64,000 nt of DNA from positions 3,953,501-4,017,500 of the forward strand of contig NC_083506.1 in assembly GCF_032362555.1 (NCBI RefSeq), in the 5' to 3' direction. The DNA is from Amyelois transitella (taxonomy: Eukaryota; Arthropoda; Insecta; Lepidoptera; Pyralidae). The position numbers were made by a program, and so were the translations under genes. Of this stretch, positions 24,101 to 34,700 are shown in pieces (position 1 is the first letter of the stretch; every line of letters starts with the position of its first letter). The notes under the pieces were generated by a model. The model was not told where the DNA came from. It saw nothing but the letters and a program-made list of their open reading frames with translations, and searched no databases.

Positions 24101-27100
24101 CAAATCCAATAAATAACTATATTGAAGAACAGAGATTGGAAGATATTTCAAAAAAATCTGATCCTACAAAACAATCTCAAATTTCACAAAGTATTTCAGT
24201 ACATACTGAACAAGATGAAGATAAAAAACATGAATTAAGCACGAAATCATTACAAACAATCGTATCTAATGAAACAGACACAATGATAACGGACAAAAAC
24301 GAAGTTCGGCTCGACAATAGTAATTCAGACCTTAGAATTAGCATTACATCCAAAACTGAAGGTAGCCCACAGTTTAGTAAATCAAAAATAGAAAGTTCTC
24401 TCGATAAGGGGTATGAATTTGACAGAAACGTAAACCATGAATTACAATCGAATCAAGAATTAAAATATTCTTTAATAAAAGACAAAGGAATTGGCATTGA
24501 AATAGAAACACCGAATTTATCTTCGATTGCCTTGTTTACTGATAAAACTCTGAATGTTCATGAAATACAAGAGAATGATTCCTTGATAGAACCCCAGGAA
24601 AAAGATAATATGAATTTACCTTATTTAACGTTGGAAAATGATATGCCATCAACTTCTGCTGTAAAACTAAATCAACAGGTTGAAAAAACTGAAGATGAAT
24701 TATTCTCTGAAGGAAATATTATGGATAATATAGACACAGCTCTTAAATCAAAAATAAATACTGCAAAAGAATTATGTGTGACCACGAAAACAAATGAAGT
24801 GTTAGAATCAGAAAATAAAATTTGTGAAAAAATTTCGAACAAATGTTCCGAGATTTTAAATGGTCCAGGAGAAAATGGAAAAGCATTGAATGATTTTCAG
24901 AATTATTCTGAAAACAGTTATGATGTAACATCAAACACAATTGGTACTGAAAATAAACCTTTGGTTAATCATGATAATGAGATTTTAAATGATTTTATAA
25001 AAGTGAATAAAGAATCTGGTTTCTTTTGCAAAAATCACAAATTTCCTGAATCAAAAACAATGACTGTGGAAACTATGTTAGAAACCTCACAAAATTGCAT
25101 TAACTCTCCATTCATTTCCGCAGAAGGAACTTATGAATTTGAATCGTCATTAGAACATTTCAATGAAGATGCTAATCCTTTATTAAATGCTGTTGATTCT
25201 AACCAAGAGGCACTTTTGTTCAAAACATCCCAAAAATCTAATAATAATTCTTTAAATAAAATTTCTAACACATCTTCACGTGCTGATTTTAATATTTGTA
25301 ACTTTGACGTAGGCGACCTAAACAAAAATGAAGGCAACAATTGTTTGACCAAAAATAATATAACTAATGTTTCAATTGAAGAGAATCATAATGAAACTAC
25401 TTTAAAAGAAAACTTAACTCATGTAATTATAAATAAACATAGGTCATTAGGTAATAAAAGTGAACATATGGAAATAGACACAGTAACATCCAATTTTGAA
25501 AAAGCAGATTCTCTTAGATATGGTCCCAGAACTTGTCGCTTAAAAAAAGAACTATTCTCGCCATTTTTCAGAAAATTAGTTTCGTTTATTGAAGGTCCTA
25601 TAAAACCCCAAATTGTGAAAAGTTGTATCAATGAACAAGAAAGTAAAGTTATTGAGCTCAAGTCTACAGGTGTCAAAAATCTTGAAACTAAGCAACTTAC
25701 AGCGGAAAATCACAGTGCTAGTATTGAACACGCCGAACCAATTAATTCAAATATTGATGAAGAAGATGCTTCTGCGAATATTGAAATAACATCACGAAAC
25801 TTTGTTTGCAAAAGTCTAGAAGTTTCTGTCAACGAGACTATCACTGTACAGGACAAAAATGCGTCAAAAAATTGTACTAAGACAGAAATTTCCATTACCC
25901 CAGCCGATAACGGTACTGAAGTAGAAGCTATTTCGGCAGCTGAGGTTCACATATATCCTGAAACAAGTGAAAAAAATCATAAAACAAAAGATTCCTCAGA
26001 TGAGCACTCAACTGAATGCATAACTGTAAATAAAAATACATCTTCTTCACGATCTTTATCTTCTTCAGAACATCCGAAATATCTCAAAATTTCTTCGTTA
26101 CCGCTGCCATCTCATGAAAGTCAAAACTATGAATCACATCTACCGTTCCCCACATCGAAAAGTTTAGAAAATTCCGTAACTTATCTCCATTCTTCTTTGA
26201 CATTGCCTTCGCCTAAAAGTCCTAAAAGTTTAACAAATACTTTACCCCCGTCGTTGCCATTGCCTAATCCTGGTAATCCCGAAAATTTTCTTTCTTCTTC
26301 CATGACATTGCCCTCTCCTAAAAGTCTTGCAAATGCCAAATTAACGATCCCATCGGTGCAACTATCATCTTCAGAAATTTCTCAAAATCCTGAAATTTCT
26401 TTTTCTTTAGCATTATCCTCTGCCGAAAATCCAATTGCGAAAAATTCTTATGAAAGTTGTGAATCTACCGAAATTTGTCAATCTTCGCCATTATCATCTC
26501 CTAAAAGTCCAAATAGGAAAATTTCTTCTGAAAGTCATGAAAATACCGGATTTTATGTCTCTTCTTCCTTGCAATTGTCCTCTACTGAAAATGCAAATCC
26601 AAAAGTATCTCTGGAAAATTTTGAAAATAACGAAATTTCTCCTCCGTCTTCCTTGCCTTCCTTTTATAAAAGTCCAAATGCGAAAATTTCCCCCGCCTTT
26701 ACGTCATTAAGTTCTAGTGAAAATTTTGAAAAAACCGAAAATTCTCTGCTTTCGTCTTTGCCATTACCGGAAAATAAAATCTCCGTCTCTTCTTTACTTG
26801 CATTGCCATCTCATATAAGTCCAGAAAATGATGGAATTTCGCCACATTCTTGGTTGACCTCACATAACAATGGGATTATTTCTAATGTTACTACTGTGAA
26901 AAAGTCTGAAAATAATAGTAGTAATATCGATAATGGCGACGGAACAAATACTGAAAACCAAAAAGATATTGAATCTATTGAAGAGACAGTGATCGATGAT
27001 GTAATTGTAACTAGTAATGATGTTAATACTGTATATTCTTTGAATATAGAAACATTTCAAAATTCTATCGATGAAGATGTGTTGCAAAATCAGGATAAAA

Positions 27101-28926
27101 ATCGTCCATCTCTAAAAAGATCATTATCAGATTCTGCTTTAGATTCGTTTAATGATAGCAGTGACGCTTTCTATTCAGGTTGGAGACCCAAACGAGCAAA
27201 GAATAACGTTTGCAATTTGTTACAATCTGATATATTATTCGAGCCAAATAACAGACGAAAGTCAATACCTTCTATTCATAATGAACAAAATGTTTCTTTT
27301 TGTATACTTATTGACAATAATTGTATCATTACTGAAGAAGAAAACGAAGAACAGGATGAAATTTGTTTTACCGAAATATCCGAAGGCTGTTTATCAACAA
27401 TGCAGGATTCTGCTAATGAATGTGCTGACGTTCTAAATTCACATACTCTGGAATTGCCAGAAAATTTTAACCATGAATATTCTGAAACTGAGGAAGTTGA
27501 TGCTGAAGACACTTGGGTAAACGATGTTGGATGCATAGAGACAGTGGTTAGTGAGGATATAGCAGAAGATATAACAATTAGTGCAACATCATCCCCAGAA
27601 AGAATTAACTCATCGGAAAACGAAGAATCAGAAATTTTCTTGAATTGCGAGCACGCGAATAAAGTTAAACACATATATGGAGATAAAATGTGCAATGATG
27701 ACGTTATGTTTCTCGAAACACTTTACAGAACACCACAAATGAATGTCAATAAGATCATTAACAGAGAATCTCAAGAATCTGAAGAATGCATCCAATATTA
27801 TAATAAAGATTCGTTAGAAAAAGTCCTCTCAGAACCTAATAGTATTGATAGTCTTGAAAATATACCACAACAAACTAATTCACACAGCCCATTGGATAGT
27901 AATTTGGGGAAAAAATTACAACAGGTCGATAATTTTGATTCAAAAAATGTTATGCTAGCTGAAAACCCCCGGTCTTTATATGATACACGCGATAAAAATG
28001 AAAATAATACACTTCTTCACATTAATGAAAATAAATTTACGTTTGAAAAAACTCAAGATGACACAGTTCATTCTTGTGAATCAAGTATAGATAATGTCTT
28101 CTCATATAATCAAAAAGATGAATTTACAACATATACTAGTTCTACATCACCGGAAGTGTCTTCTACGACGTCAGAGGAAAGAAATTCGGGTATATTGTTA
28201 AAAATTACAAATTATAAAGGATCTCGAACATCTCAAATAAAGGAGCTTGACCAAGAGACCAAAAGCATTAGCTGTAAATTTACTGAATTGAACGATTACT
28301 CCAGTAGTCAAAACTTCAAACCAAACAGGCCCTTGATTACAAAAGCTGCTCAAAAATATATACCCCCTTTAGAAGAAACATTAGGTGATCTCAAAATTCG
28401 GCTGCCTTTACCTCAACATAGTTTACTTAGACTAAAACAACTTAAGTTATTGAAAGAAGAACCAAAGCCAAATAAATGTTATACTAAGTCAAAGTCAGAT
28501 ATCCCAAAGAAGCCTAGACCAAAGTTCGAGGATGTACTAAAGAGTATAGATGAAATTCAGTTTAAAATGCATAAGGAAAAAAGTAAAAAATCGAAGAAAT
28601 CTATTCCAAAAGTTGTTATTAAAAAAAATGAAAATGGCTCGCATTATGCGAGTACGCCCAATATAAAACCGTTCAATCCCGATTTGACGGGTAGAAAATG
28701 GCAACCATGGGTTTTCCTAGAGAAAAACCATTTTATAGATAAAATGGTAATTAAAAATAAAAAGAAAGCTATTTTTAACCATAGGAAAAATACGTACGTA
28801 CTAGCTGAAAAGTTTCGGAAGTATAAATCCATAGGAAATGCGAAATTTGTTATATCTCAACCAAATATGCATAGTTCCTCCATTGGGCATTTAAAATGCA
28901 CCATAAGATTAAAACATACGTATTAA
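21109..28926 (+). CDS. Uncharacterised giant low-complexity protein (2605 aa, single coding exon)
   Basis: An uninterrupted 7.8-kb frame. The ATG at 21109 has a strong start context (GCGGCCATGG), with an in-frame TAA at 21076. I do not recognise the family. Residues ~1-530 are rich in Pro, Tyr, His and Met (HGYPDPYCHDVRFKPY). Most of the middle is Asn/Ser/Glu/Lys-rich and probably disordered. Residues ~1659-1922 form degenerate Ser/Pro-rich repeats. GWRPKRAKNN (~2024) and the basic last ~200 residues (LGDLKIRLPLPQHSLLRLKQ; PWVFLEKNHFIDKMVIKNKK) look more constrained; basic clusters suggest but do not prove a nuclear role. GPRTCRLKKELFSPFFRKLV (about residue 1470) is another less degenerate patch. 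No transmembrane segment or signal peptide was seen. An upstream non-coding exon is possible. Confidence 0.85.
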   Translation: MDVKDLQTEATLGERNNDGSKYATSGVTLPYNRNKSYQDVNSVSLGKEDAPTARPCAVIGPDRVLPQPVSNDTLKKSAFETWYADNVYRHPPEYPHKMPNYHTPIRNISPRQTFQENMQRIMVPPSYNSLKGIDEYNSSMDKNITLSKNTKPNIPIETKYCEVPYSGNPTTNEQKSVRNSELSASNVNPVLTHSAPQGWPSHGRSSRPYGGPEHYQYPDFTNCAGPRPMPMMRPHRSTHEDLSHGYPDPYCHDVRFKPYTVKDRYPQTRYEFIGNYPNPFHPSSSFTPHKYDIQKPLHQPYAYQQVPLKYLDSRIPDHVIDGYHRPTQQTNHHLSFHNQMVHPAYGSVVGNSIQNKFPCPPEGSVQLNKSVTPNKPPYDTNKMYSDYENARSKAFPVPENYYFNEMQRPPHHVKNQVMPNYTMNMHRFPPHPYYTKENSTLKNYEYLHHFRHMDPPMLPHSRISSQFSPNGLTMSPSDTNLSLDNTQIQGNSQEDYGYVSQSPTASIRSMEYPVNSRTANEFYRRYDPRFVPPVRPAQIMVKHNQTCNENSKEKKDIDVRQFLQMWNEVDDENSENLNKEVVNHFPNDGNKSSHQYETIKNQDQLYVLGLVNVPSEELGKYEHIQKVSKLPENIKGYNSIELLNQFEEVIESSRTNNFKSKQCTKESSTYQMSMKNSGSHHSLEMLPRPISPLDVEAKISQSVIHKEVGCNFEIKPCSPKMMNVEAATPIQNVLGERVIEKVSNPLIITKPLMHGDEKLNYDVLKDQDQNKSPNENSNNRSCKMINTQFNSDETMRSNYSLQDLESNSGVCLASLPRLDNDIELNFPEVNQQFINANKGESVITTIKELPSLSLENIANVNLTDNNSKVCQKSNLELPSVIDSEREFPKLSKYRKIKKGGSESLDKETISFSSATQNIRTDSVIIKNPDNPKIYENKEILNMETSYLCDNKDAIKESIDKTDSKDKLLNKVNNDKVCSQVDIAIDFSLNKSYNDEIVSNPINNYIEEQRLEDISKKSDPTKQSQISQSISVHTEQDEDKKHELSTKSLQTIVSNETDTMITDKNEVRLDNSNSDLRISITSKTEGSPQFSKSKIESSLDKGYEFDRNVNHELQSNQELKYSLIKDKGIGIEIETPNLSSIALFTDKTLNVHEIQENDSLIEPQEKDNMNLPYLTLENDMPSTSAVKLNQQVEKTEDELFSEGNIMDNIDTALKSKINTAKELCVTTKTNEVLESENKICEKISNKCSEILNGPGENGKALNDFQNYSENSYDVTSNTIGTENKPLVNHDNEILNDFIKVNKESGFFCKNHKFPESKTMTVETMLETSQNCINSPFISAEGTYEFESSLEHFNEDANPLLNAVDSNQEALLFKTSQKSNNNSLNKISNTSSRADFNICNFDVGDLNKNEGNNCLTKNNITNVSIEENHNETTLKENLTHVIINKHRSLGNKSEHMEIDTVTSNFEKADSLRYGPRTCRLKKELFSPFFRKLVSFIEGPIKPQIVKSCINEQESKVIELKSTGVKNLETKQLTAENHSASIEHAEPINSNIDEEDASANIEITSRNFVCKSLEVSVNETITVQDKNASKNCTKTEISITPADNGTEVEAISAAEVHIYPETSEKNHKTKDSSDEHSTECITVNKNTSSSRSLSSSEHPKYLKISSLPLPSHESQNYESHLPFPTSKSLENSVTYLHSSLTLPSPKSPKSLTNTLPPSLPLPNPGNPENFLSSSMTLPSPKSLANAKLTIPSVQLSSSEISQNPEISFSLALSSAENPIAKNSYESCESTEICQSSPLSSPKSPNRKISSESHENTGFYVSSSLQLSSTENANPKVSLENFENNEISPPSSLPSFYKSPNAKISPAFTSLSSSENFEKTENSLLSSLPLPENKISVSSLLALPSHISPENDGISPHSWLTSHNNGIISNVTTVKKSENNSSNIDNGDGTNTENQKDIESIEETVIDDVIVTSNDVNTVYSLNIETFQNSIDEDVLQNQDKNRPSLKRSLSDSALDSFNDSSDAFYSGWRPKRAKNNVCNLLQSDILFEPNNRRKSIPSIHNEQNVSFCILIDNNCIITEEENEEQDEICFTEISEGCLSTMQDSANECADVLNSHTLELPENFNHEYSETEEVDAEDTWVNDVGCIETVVSEDIAEDITISATSSPERINSSENEESEIFLNCEHANKVKHIYGDKMCNDDVMFLETLYRTPQMNVNKIINRESQESEECIQYYNKDSLEKVLSEPNSIDSLENIPQQTNSHSPLDSNLGKKLQQVDNFDSKNVMLAENPRSLYDTRDKNENNTLLHINENKFTFEKTQDDTVHSCESSIDNVFSYNQKDEFTTYTSSTSPEVSSTTSEERNSGILLKITNYKGSRTSQIKELDQETKSISCKFTELNDYSSSQNFKPNRPLITKAAQKYIPPLEETLGDLKIRLPLPQHSLLRLKQLKLLKEEPKPNKCYTKSKSDIPKKPRPKFEDVLKSIDEIQFKMHKEKSKKSKKSIPKVVIKKNENGSHYASTPNIKPFNPDLTGRKWQPWVFLEKNHFIDKMVIKNKKKAIFNHRKNTYVLAEKFRKYKSIGNAKFVISQPNMHSSSIGHLKCTIRLKHTY

Positions 28927-30210
28927 AGGTAGATTGTTTGGATTACTTCAAGCTGGATGCTTGGTCAGGTGAAATGAATCATGCTAAGTACCATATCAGC
29001 CATATTGGCCTCAAATTTAACTTAAATGGATCCCACCATATGATGGTCTCGTTATACATTCCTTCGATTCCATTTTATTTAAGTAGTTACCCGTGTTAGT
29101 TCACTATGTAGTTTAAATTATATAATAAAGCCAAATTGTTTACTAAGTGTGATATTGATAAACAAAGACAAAACTAAGTTAGAAAATTAATACCATGTTA
29201 CTATTGAGGGTTTGTTTACATATTTGTTATATATATACATATATTACTGGAAATATGTTTGACAGTGAAATTTGATCTGATTTATATTTCGTTATATTTT
29301 CAAATTCTACAATTTAATTGTATAAGTCTTTACTGTCATTCCATTTTTAGAAGTTATTTCTTTTTGTTTTTACTATCATTAACGGCACCTTTTGCACTTG
29401 GATAGCCATAAAGAGTATTATTGAACTGTAATGTTAATGATGTTGATATTTTAATGTTAGATGATTTTGTTGGTTTATCAAAGGTATATAATTTTAAGAT
29501 TATGTTTACTGTTTATAGGATGTGTAAGTTTCAAATACTATTTTGGTTTAGGGTTCTTTTAAAGAATCAGTTTCGTGAATTTATTTAATGTAAATAATTA
29601 TGATTATTTAAATAAGTTTTATGTTGGCATGTGCTTTGTATATATAATTTTCGATGTTAAATGTAAATAATTGTTATTTTTACCATGCCTTTTTTAGAGG
29701 CAACCAATGATTGCTCACGTAAATTCTAAGCACGGAATTATAATAAATAGGTAAATAACAGTGAGATATGTTTGTACTATTCTTTGCTCTGAAGTACAAA
29801 GCCTGCACAGTAAGGCTCCACTTATTGTTCAAACTTCGTATATAGCTAAAGAAATCCGGAAAATAGAAAACTACTTCTTTTTATTATTCCGATTTCTATG
29901 TCTATTACAGTATATTCGATGATAATAATTTGAATGCTTGTTCACTTATTTGTTGCAAAGAAATGGTGAAGTTTATAACGTAGCAACTATGTGGGTAATA
30001 AAATTATAGAACGAAATATCCAAAACAATACTCAAAAATGGATTATTTAACATTTTCCTGATAACACCAATACCACATTTGTAAGTGGCGTGGCAGACAA
30101 CATTACCTACTTTATACCTGTGGATGTTTTTTTTTATAGCAGATGCTTTTTAGATGTTTCCTTCTTTTACCGCGTCTGACTAAAACTGCTAACTATTGAA
30201 CAACGGCACT

Positions 30211-30258
30211 TGTTGCTAGAAAATACCGCACACCAATATGCGGTATTTTCTAGCAACA
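30211..30258. repeat. Perfect 20-bp inverted repeat (hairpin, 8-nt loop)
   Basis: TGTTGCTAGAAAATACCGCA at 30211-30230 is the exact reverse complement of 30239-30258, with loop CACCAATA. It lies within the presumed 3'UTR of the giant ORF. Confidence 0.95.
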
Positions 30259-31715
30259 GAGAGGGCTTTCCATCGAGAGATGATTATATATTAAAATTTA
30301 AAACCAGGGAAGCAACCAGCCAGAAAACAATGTAAGTTAAACGTAAATGTTTCGTTGGTACGAATATTTGTTTTTATTTACTCAAAATATTTGTACAATC
30401 AATAACAAATCAACCTACCTAGATTCATTGCAAAGTCACCTTTATTAACACGTCAATATTACTTGATATGCTATTGACTGTACCTACTGGAATTATCAAT
30501 AATATTTGTCCGCCCGAGGTTCTGGGGATGTTATGTATTTATGTGGGAATTTTGTGGTTCTGTTTTAACAACTGCGATAACACAGGCAGACACGTCAAAC
30601 TTATCATATCCTTCTCCAAGATGCCCGTATGACTAAATTTGTTATACAATGTAGTTTCTTTTATATCCAAAGTATAAAAAATTTAATTTTTATAAATGTA
30701 TAAAACCAAGTTGTATAACAAGTTAGCCATGCAGGCGAATTTGAAGTCGAGAAAGATATTACGTCATGTTAACTTATTTAGGGTTTATTTGTTGCTAGTA
30801 TTGTGCCTTTGTAATCTGGGTGATATTAATCCACATTCAATGGATACAGCCTGTTATCAAAACTATATTTTTACGATTCGGTCATTTGTAAAGTAACATT
30901 GATCTCATTATCACATCAAAGCATTCGCCATTTTTAATATTTTTGCCTGATTGTGCCTAAACAAAGGTAATTATAATTCACTATTTTTATATCGTGTACA
31001 GGGTGTTAAAAAATATACCAAATAATGTGCTTTTATGTCCTACACATGATTTGCAATGTTGCCTTCATAACTGTAACAGTAGGGGCTAGTACATAAGTAA
31101 TTAATGTTATATGCGTGTTAAGCTATTTATTAAGATTTTATTTATAAATTATATTGTATATTTTGAAAGGAGTTTGGTAATATTACAGTCTTTAACAAAT
31201 GTACAAAAAGGATATTGCTTAGATAAGTTGTGTTTTGCAACTAGAGAAATTAACCTTTATAATAGGATGCCACAAGGTAAATCTATAAAATAGACTAAGC
31301 TGATGGATAAATAAGTGACTGACGTTTCATAATCATTTATTTAACTTTATTTAATTTTTAATATATATTTTGTTATGCACTCTTGAGTGGACTGTTGAAT
31401 TTTAAGTTTCAAGCACTTCGTTGGCCATTGTTTAAAATTGATTAGATAATTTATTGTGGTTTAAAACAGCATGTTTTGAGGGATATGGAATTTATTGTTA
31501 GTAATCTGTAATATAAGGTATTTGCTTTGCCATTTCGATTAATGCATATCCTATGCCAGTGTGCACGCGATCGTGTTTCGTGATAGTTGTAATATCAAAC
31601 AAGATGTAATTTTTAACTTAACTGTGTCCTTTGGGAAGCGCTAAGTGCGAGTTATAATTTTTGAATGTACAAGTTTTGGAGATTGTTTTAAGATTGACCA
31701 AATAAATGTGTTCTA

Positions 31716-31721
31716 AATAAA
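31716..31721 (+). terminator. Polyadenylation signal (plus strand)
   Basis: AATAAA within TTCTAAATAAAAACTGC; a second AATAAA is 15 bp upstream (31701). The best candidates for the 3' end of the giant-ORF transcript. Confidence 0.5.
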
Positions 31722-31747
31722 AACTGCATTTTATTTAATTATATGCG

Positions 31748-31753
31748 TTTATT
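31748..31753 (-). terminator. Polyadenylation signal for MCRS1
   Basis: TTTATT on the plus strand (AATAAA on minus), 14 bp beyond the MCRS1 stop codon (31767-31769). It implies a very short 3'UTR and cleavage near 31720-31735. Confidence 0.6.
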
Positions 31754-31766
31754 ACAATTCCAATAA

Positions 31767-34700
31767 TTAAACTGGTATGTTCACTTTGACGGCTTCTTGA
31801 CGTATGGCGCTGATAAGATCTTGATTTATGAGGAACACGAAGCGAAGTCCTGCGATCTGTTTAAATTAAAAAAAAAACAATTATTACAATCTTAATAAAA
31901 ATAATCTTAAAGATTTCTTGTCATTAAAATCTGTGAACTCTTGACTTTTATTACTTCTTGGTAATAAGAAGTTGTAGTCATGTTTTTTTTCTTTGACCTA
32001 GTAAATTAAATAAAAATCTGTGATTTAGTTCAGTTCTTCTATACAGTTAAGTATATATTTAGGTACATATTTTGTACATTTAACACATGAAGGAAGAGGT
32101 ATCCTTACATCAAATTCATATTAGGTAATTTCATCGCGTCTAGTAAGTATATTACTTTCCATTTTAATATTAAAAAGATTAAAGAACCGCTTATATTCTT
32201 GATCAATATTCATGAAATTTCTCAATGTACTAAGAAGAAGGACATTTGTCTTTCATCCCGGAAAAACGTAATCTCTCGTGGAATTTGCGAAGGAAAAAGT
32301 GATGAAAACGGTTGGAGCCACGGGCAAAAGCTACATCTGTATATATATTAAACTAACCTCAATGACACTGTTATGATTAAGCTTCACTTTGTTTCCCTGA
32401 AGAACTGGCCGACCGTCGACAAATATGGGCCTCTTGCCTTCCGAGGACATAAAAAAGTCGCCGCTATTGCGAAGGCGTATTGTCGCTTGTTTTCTGGATA
32501 CTTTAGCGGCCGGCCCTTCGAGGCTTAGATTCACGTCGATCGTGTGGTCCCTGGTGCTGCGCCCTACGGCAATCTGTGCAAAAAGAAGATAATTTCACCT
32601 TCTGCCGAAAAGAAAACCATACTTTTAATAGATAAGTATGTATTGCGGGATAGATTAGCATACACACTTATCACGACTTTACAATTACCGGGGTAGAGAG
32701 CCAGCCAGCAGGTTATGGCAGCCTTAAATGTCACAATTAGAATTATTACTAGGCTAACTCGAAATCCTCACCCGGTCGTGAGTTAGGAATAAGATTTTTT
32801 TGTTTCGAACCTAACCCTATTCCTAATAGCTTAATATTATAACTTAGTGATATGCAGTGTTTGCTAGCCTAGCATACAAGAAGAATCGTAAGTTGATAGC
32901 CTTTTATTTTATATTTTATAGTATTTTAATTTCAATAGAACAGTCAGGCAGGAACACCTATATTATGGTAATAAAATCCTTAAGCATTTTTCAATGTACA
33001 TAATTTCAATAAGGGCAAATAAAAAGGCTTTGTAAAATAAATGAGTAGCTGTTTGCTCGCTACGAATTATTGTAACCAAAAGTTTGCACAGATGTTAATT
33101 GATACGGTCAATCAATTGTTGAAACGATATAAAGTGTTTTCAACCTCGGTGAATGTAATTTCAGCCAGATGCTCAAATTTTCCTAAATAACGCCTATTTA
33201 CTTTAAGTTACTAACTACTGTTTAAGTATCGTCTCAGTATAACAAGAAATCGACAAGTTTTGGAGGACGACATTCAAAAATAGGGACTTGATTCAGAAGA
33301 ACGATCTACTGACTTTAGCTACTGTGATACACTTGCATAACGAAGATGAAAAGGGAAGTCTTATTTGCTTGTTAATGCAGACCTAAACTGCTGATTTCTG
33401 TAACTTAACATAAATTGAAACTTTAATCTAAGGTGTTGTTGACTGACAATGTACCTGTGGCAGTGAACACGATTGTCGATAGACTCTGCACTAGTCACCG
33501 ATATGAATTCGAAAATGGAATACACGTCTTGCTCGTAAAGTGTTAACTGCTGCGATAAGCACGCTATAATAAATTAATTATTGTCTTCGCTACAGGACGG
33601 GTACAGTCAGCTACGAGAGCAACAAAATTCGTGACAGATTAAAAAATATTTATTAATAATTTTTAGCAGTATACGCGGTATTTAACATGATTTATACCAT
33701 TTTAAAGTACCTATTCGAACACAAACGTCATCAGCGCACGAGTGGTAGCCGCCAGCATAGCGTTCGCGTAAAATTACCATTTTATCGAACACGTACCAGG
33801 CAATTAAATCACTATCGAAACGGAAACCTATTAATGGTTTACATTGGATTAGAAACCAATTCTTTGGCTACATACTCATTAAAACAATTAGTTACCTTGA
33901 TTTTTATACACACATTTTATTTGTATTCACAGATAGTACAAAACTACGAAGGTGGAGAGGTGGTAATCGAACATATTGGCTACTGAAGGTAAATTACTTT
34001 CAGCCCTAATAGTTTTCCTTTAACTTTGTTATATATAATACTGCTGTAATTTTTTTCAAGAGTCCACGTAATAACCGCTGAGCAAATAGGGGGAACTTAC
34101 CTACCAAAAAATTTTACTTTTAAACCAAATATTTCAGAAACGGATCCCTAAATCGAGAAATATTTTAATAAGACCTATTCAACGATACCCCACACGATGG
34201 ATTAGTGAAGAAAAATAACAAAACTGTATGGAACACTATAGCAAAAATAATTAAGATTTTTTTTCTAGGAATTTTGTCATTTTACGGTTTTCTTCCCATT
34301 ACAGTCCCTGAATAAAACCGCAGACAGACATGGCGAAACTATATATGTAGGTTCCTTGTTACGGAACCCTAAAAAGAAAAAGTGACTTTTTCTCAATCAG
34401 TACTTTAAAATTTATAAATATCTGGTCGTGCTCGATGCTATTGTGGCTCAACAACTACAAAATGAGATATAGTTGTTGACACATTATTTCACCAGATAAG
34501 TTTTATCAGCCGGGAGCCTTGGTACGTACATACGTACGTATTCGTATAAGTGTAACTCTGTTTAAGTTGTCAGTTTGACTTCTGTCCTATACCAATAGGT
34601 TACTTAAAAACAACTAATTTATACAAGAGTGAGGTCGCAGAGGTCTACAGACAATGCAAGATTTTTTTTTCATATTCAATCAGCATAACCATAGTTATTC

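Larger units (their letters stand above)
28927..31740 (+). other. Probable 3'UTR of the giant-ORF gene
   Basis: 2.8 kb with no recognisable exon or transposon, ending at AATAAA signals at 31701-31706 and 31716-31721. Earlier AATAAA-like sites exist (for example near 29124), so shorter transcripts are possible. ORFs at 28896, 30696 and 31111 have no coding character. It contains a perfect hairpin (30211-30258). Confidence 0.45.

Noticed and set aside
33687-33986. 99-codon plus-strand ORF in the MCRS1 intron
   Set aside because: No similarity recognised, no supporting splice sites and AT-driven composition.
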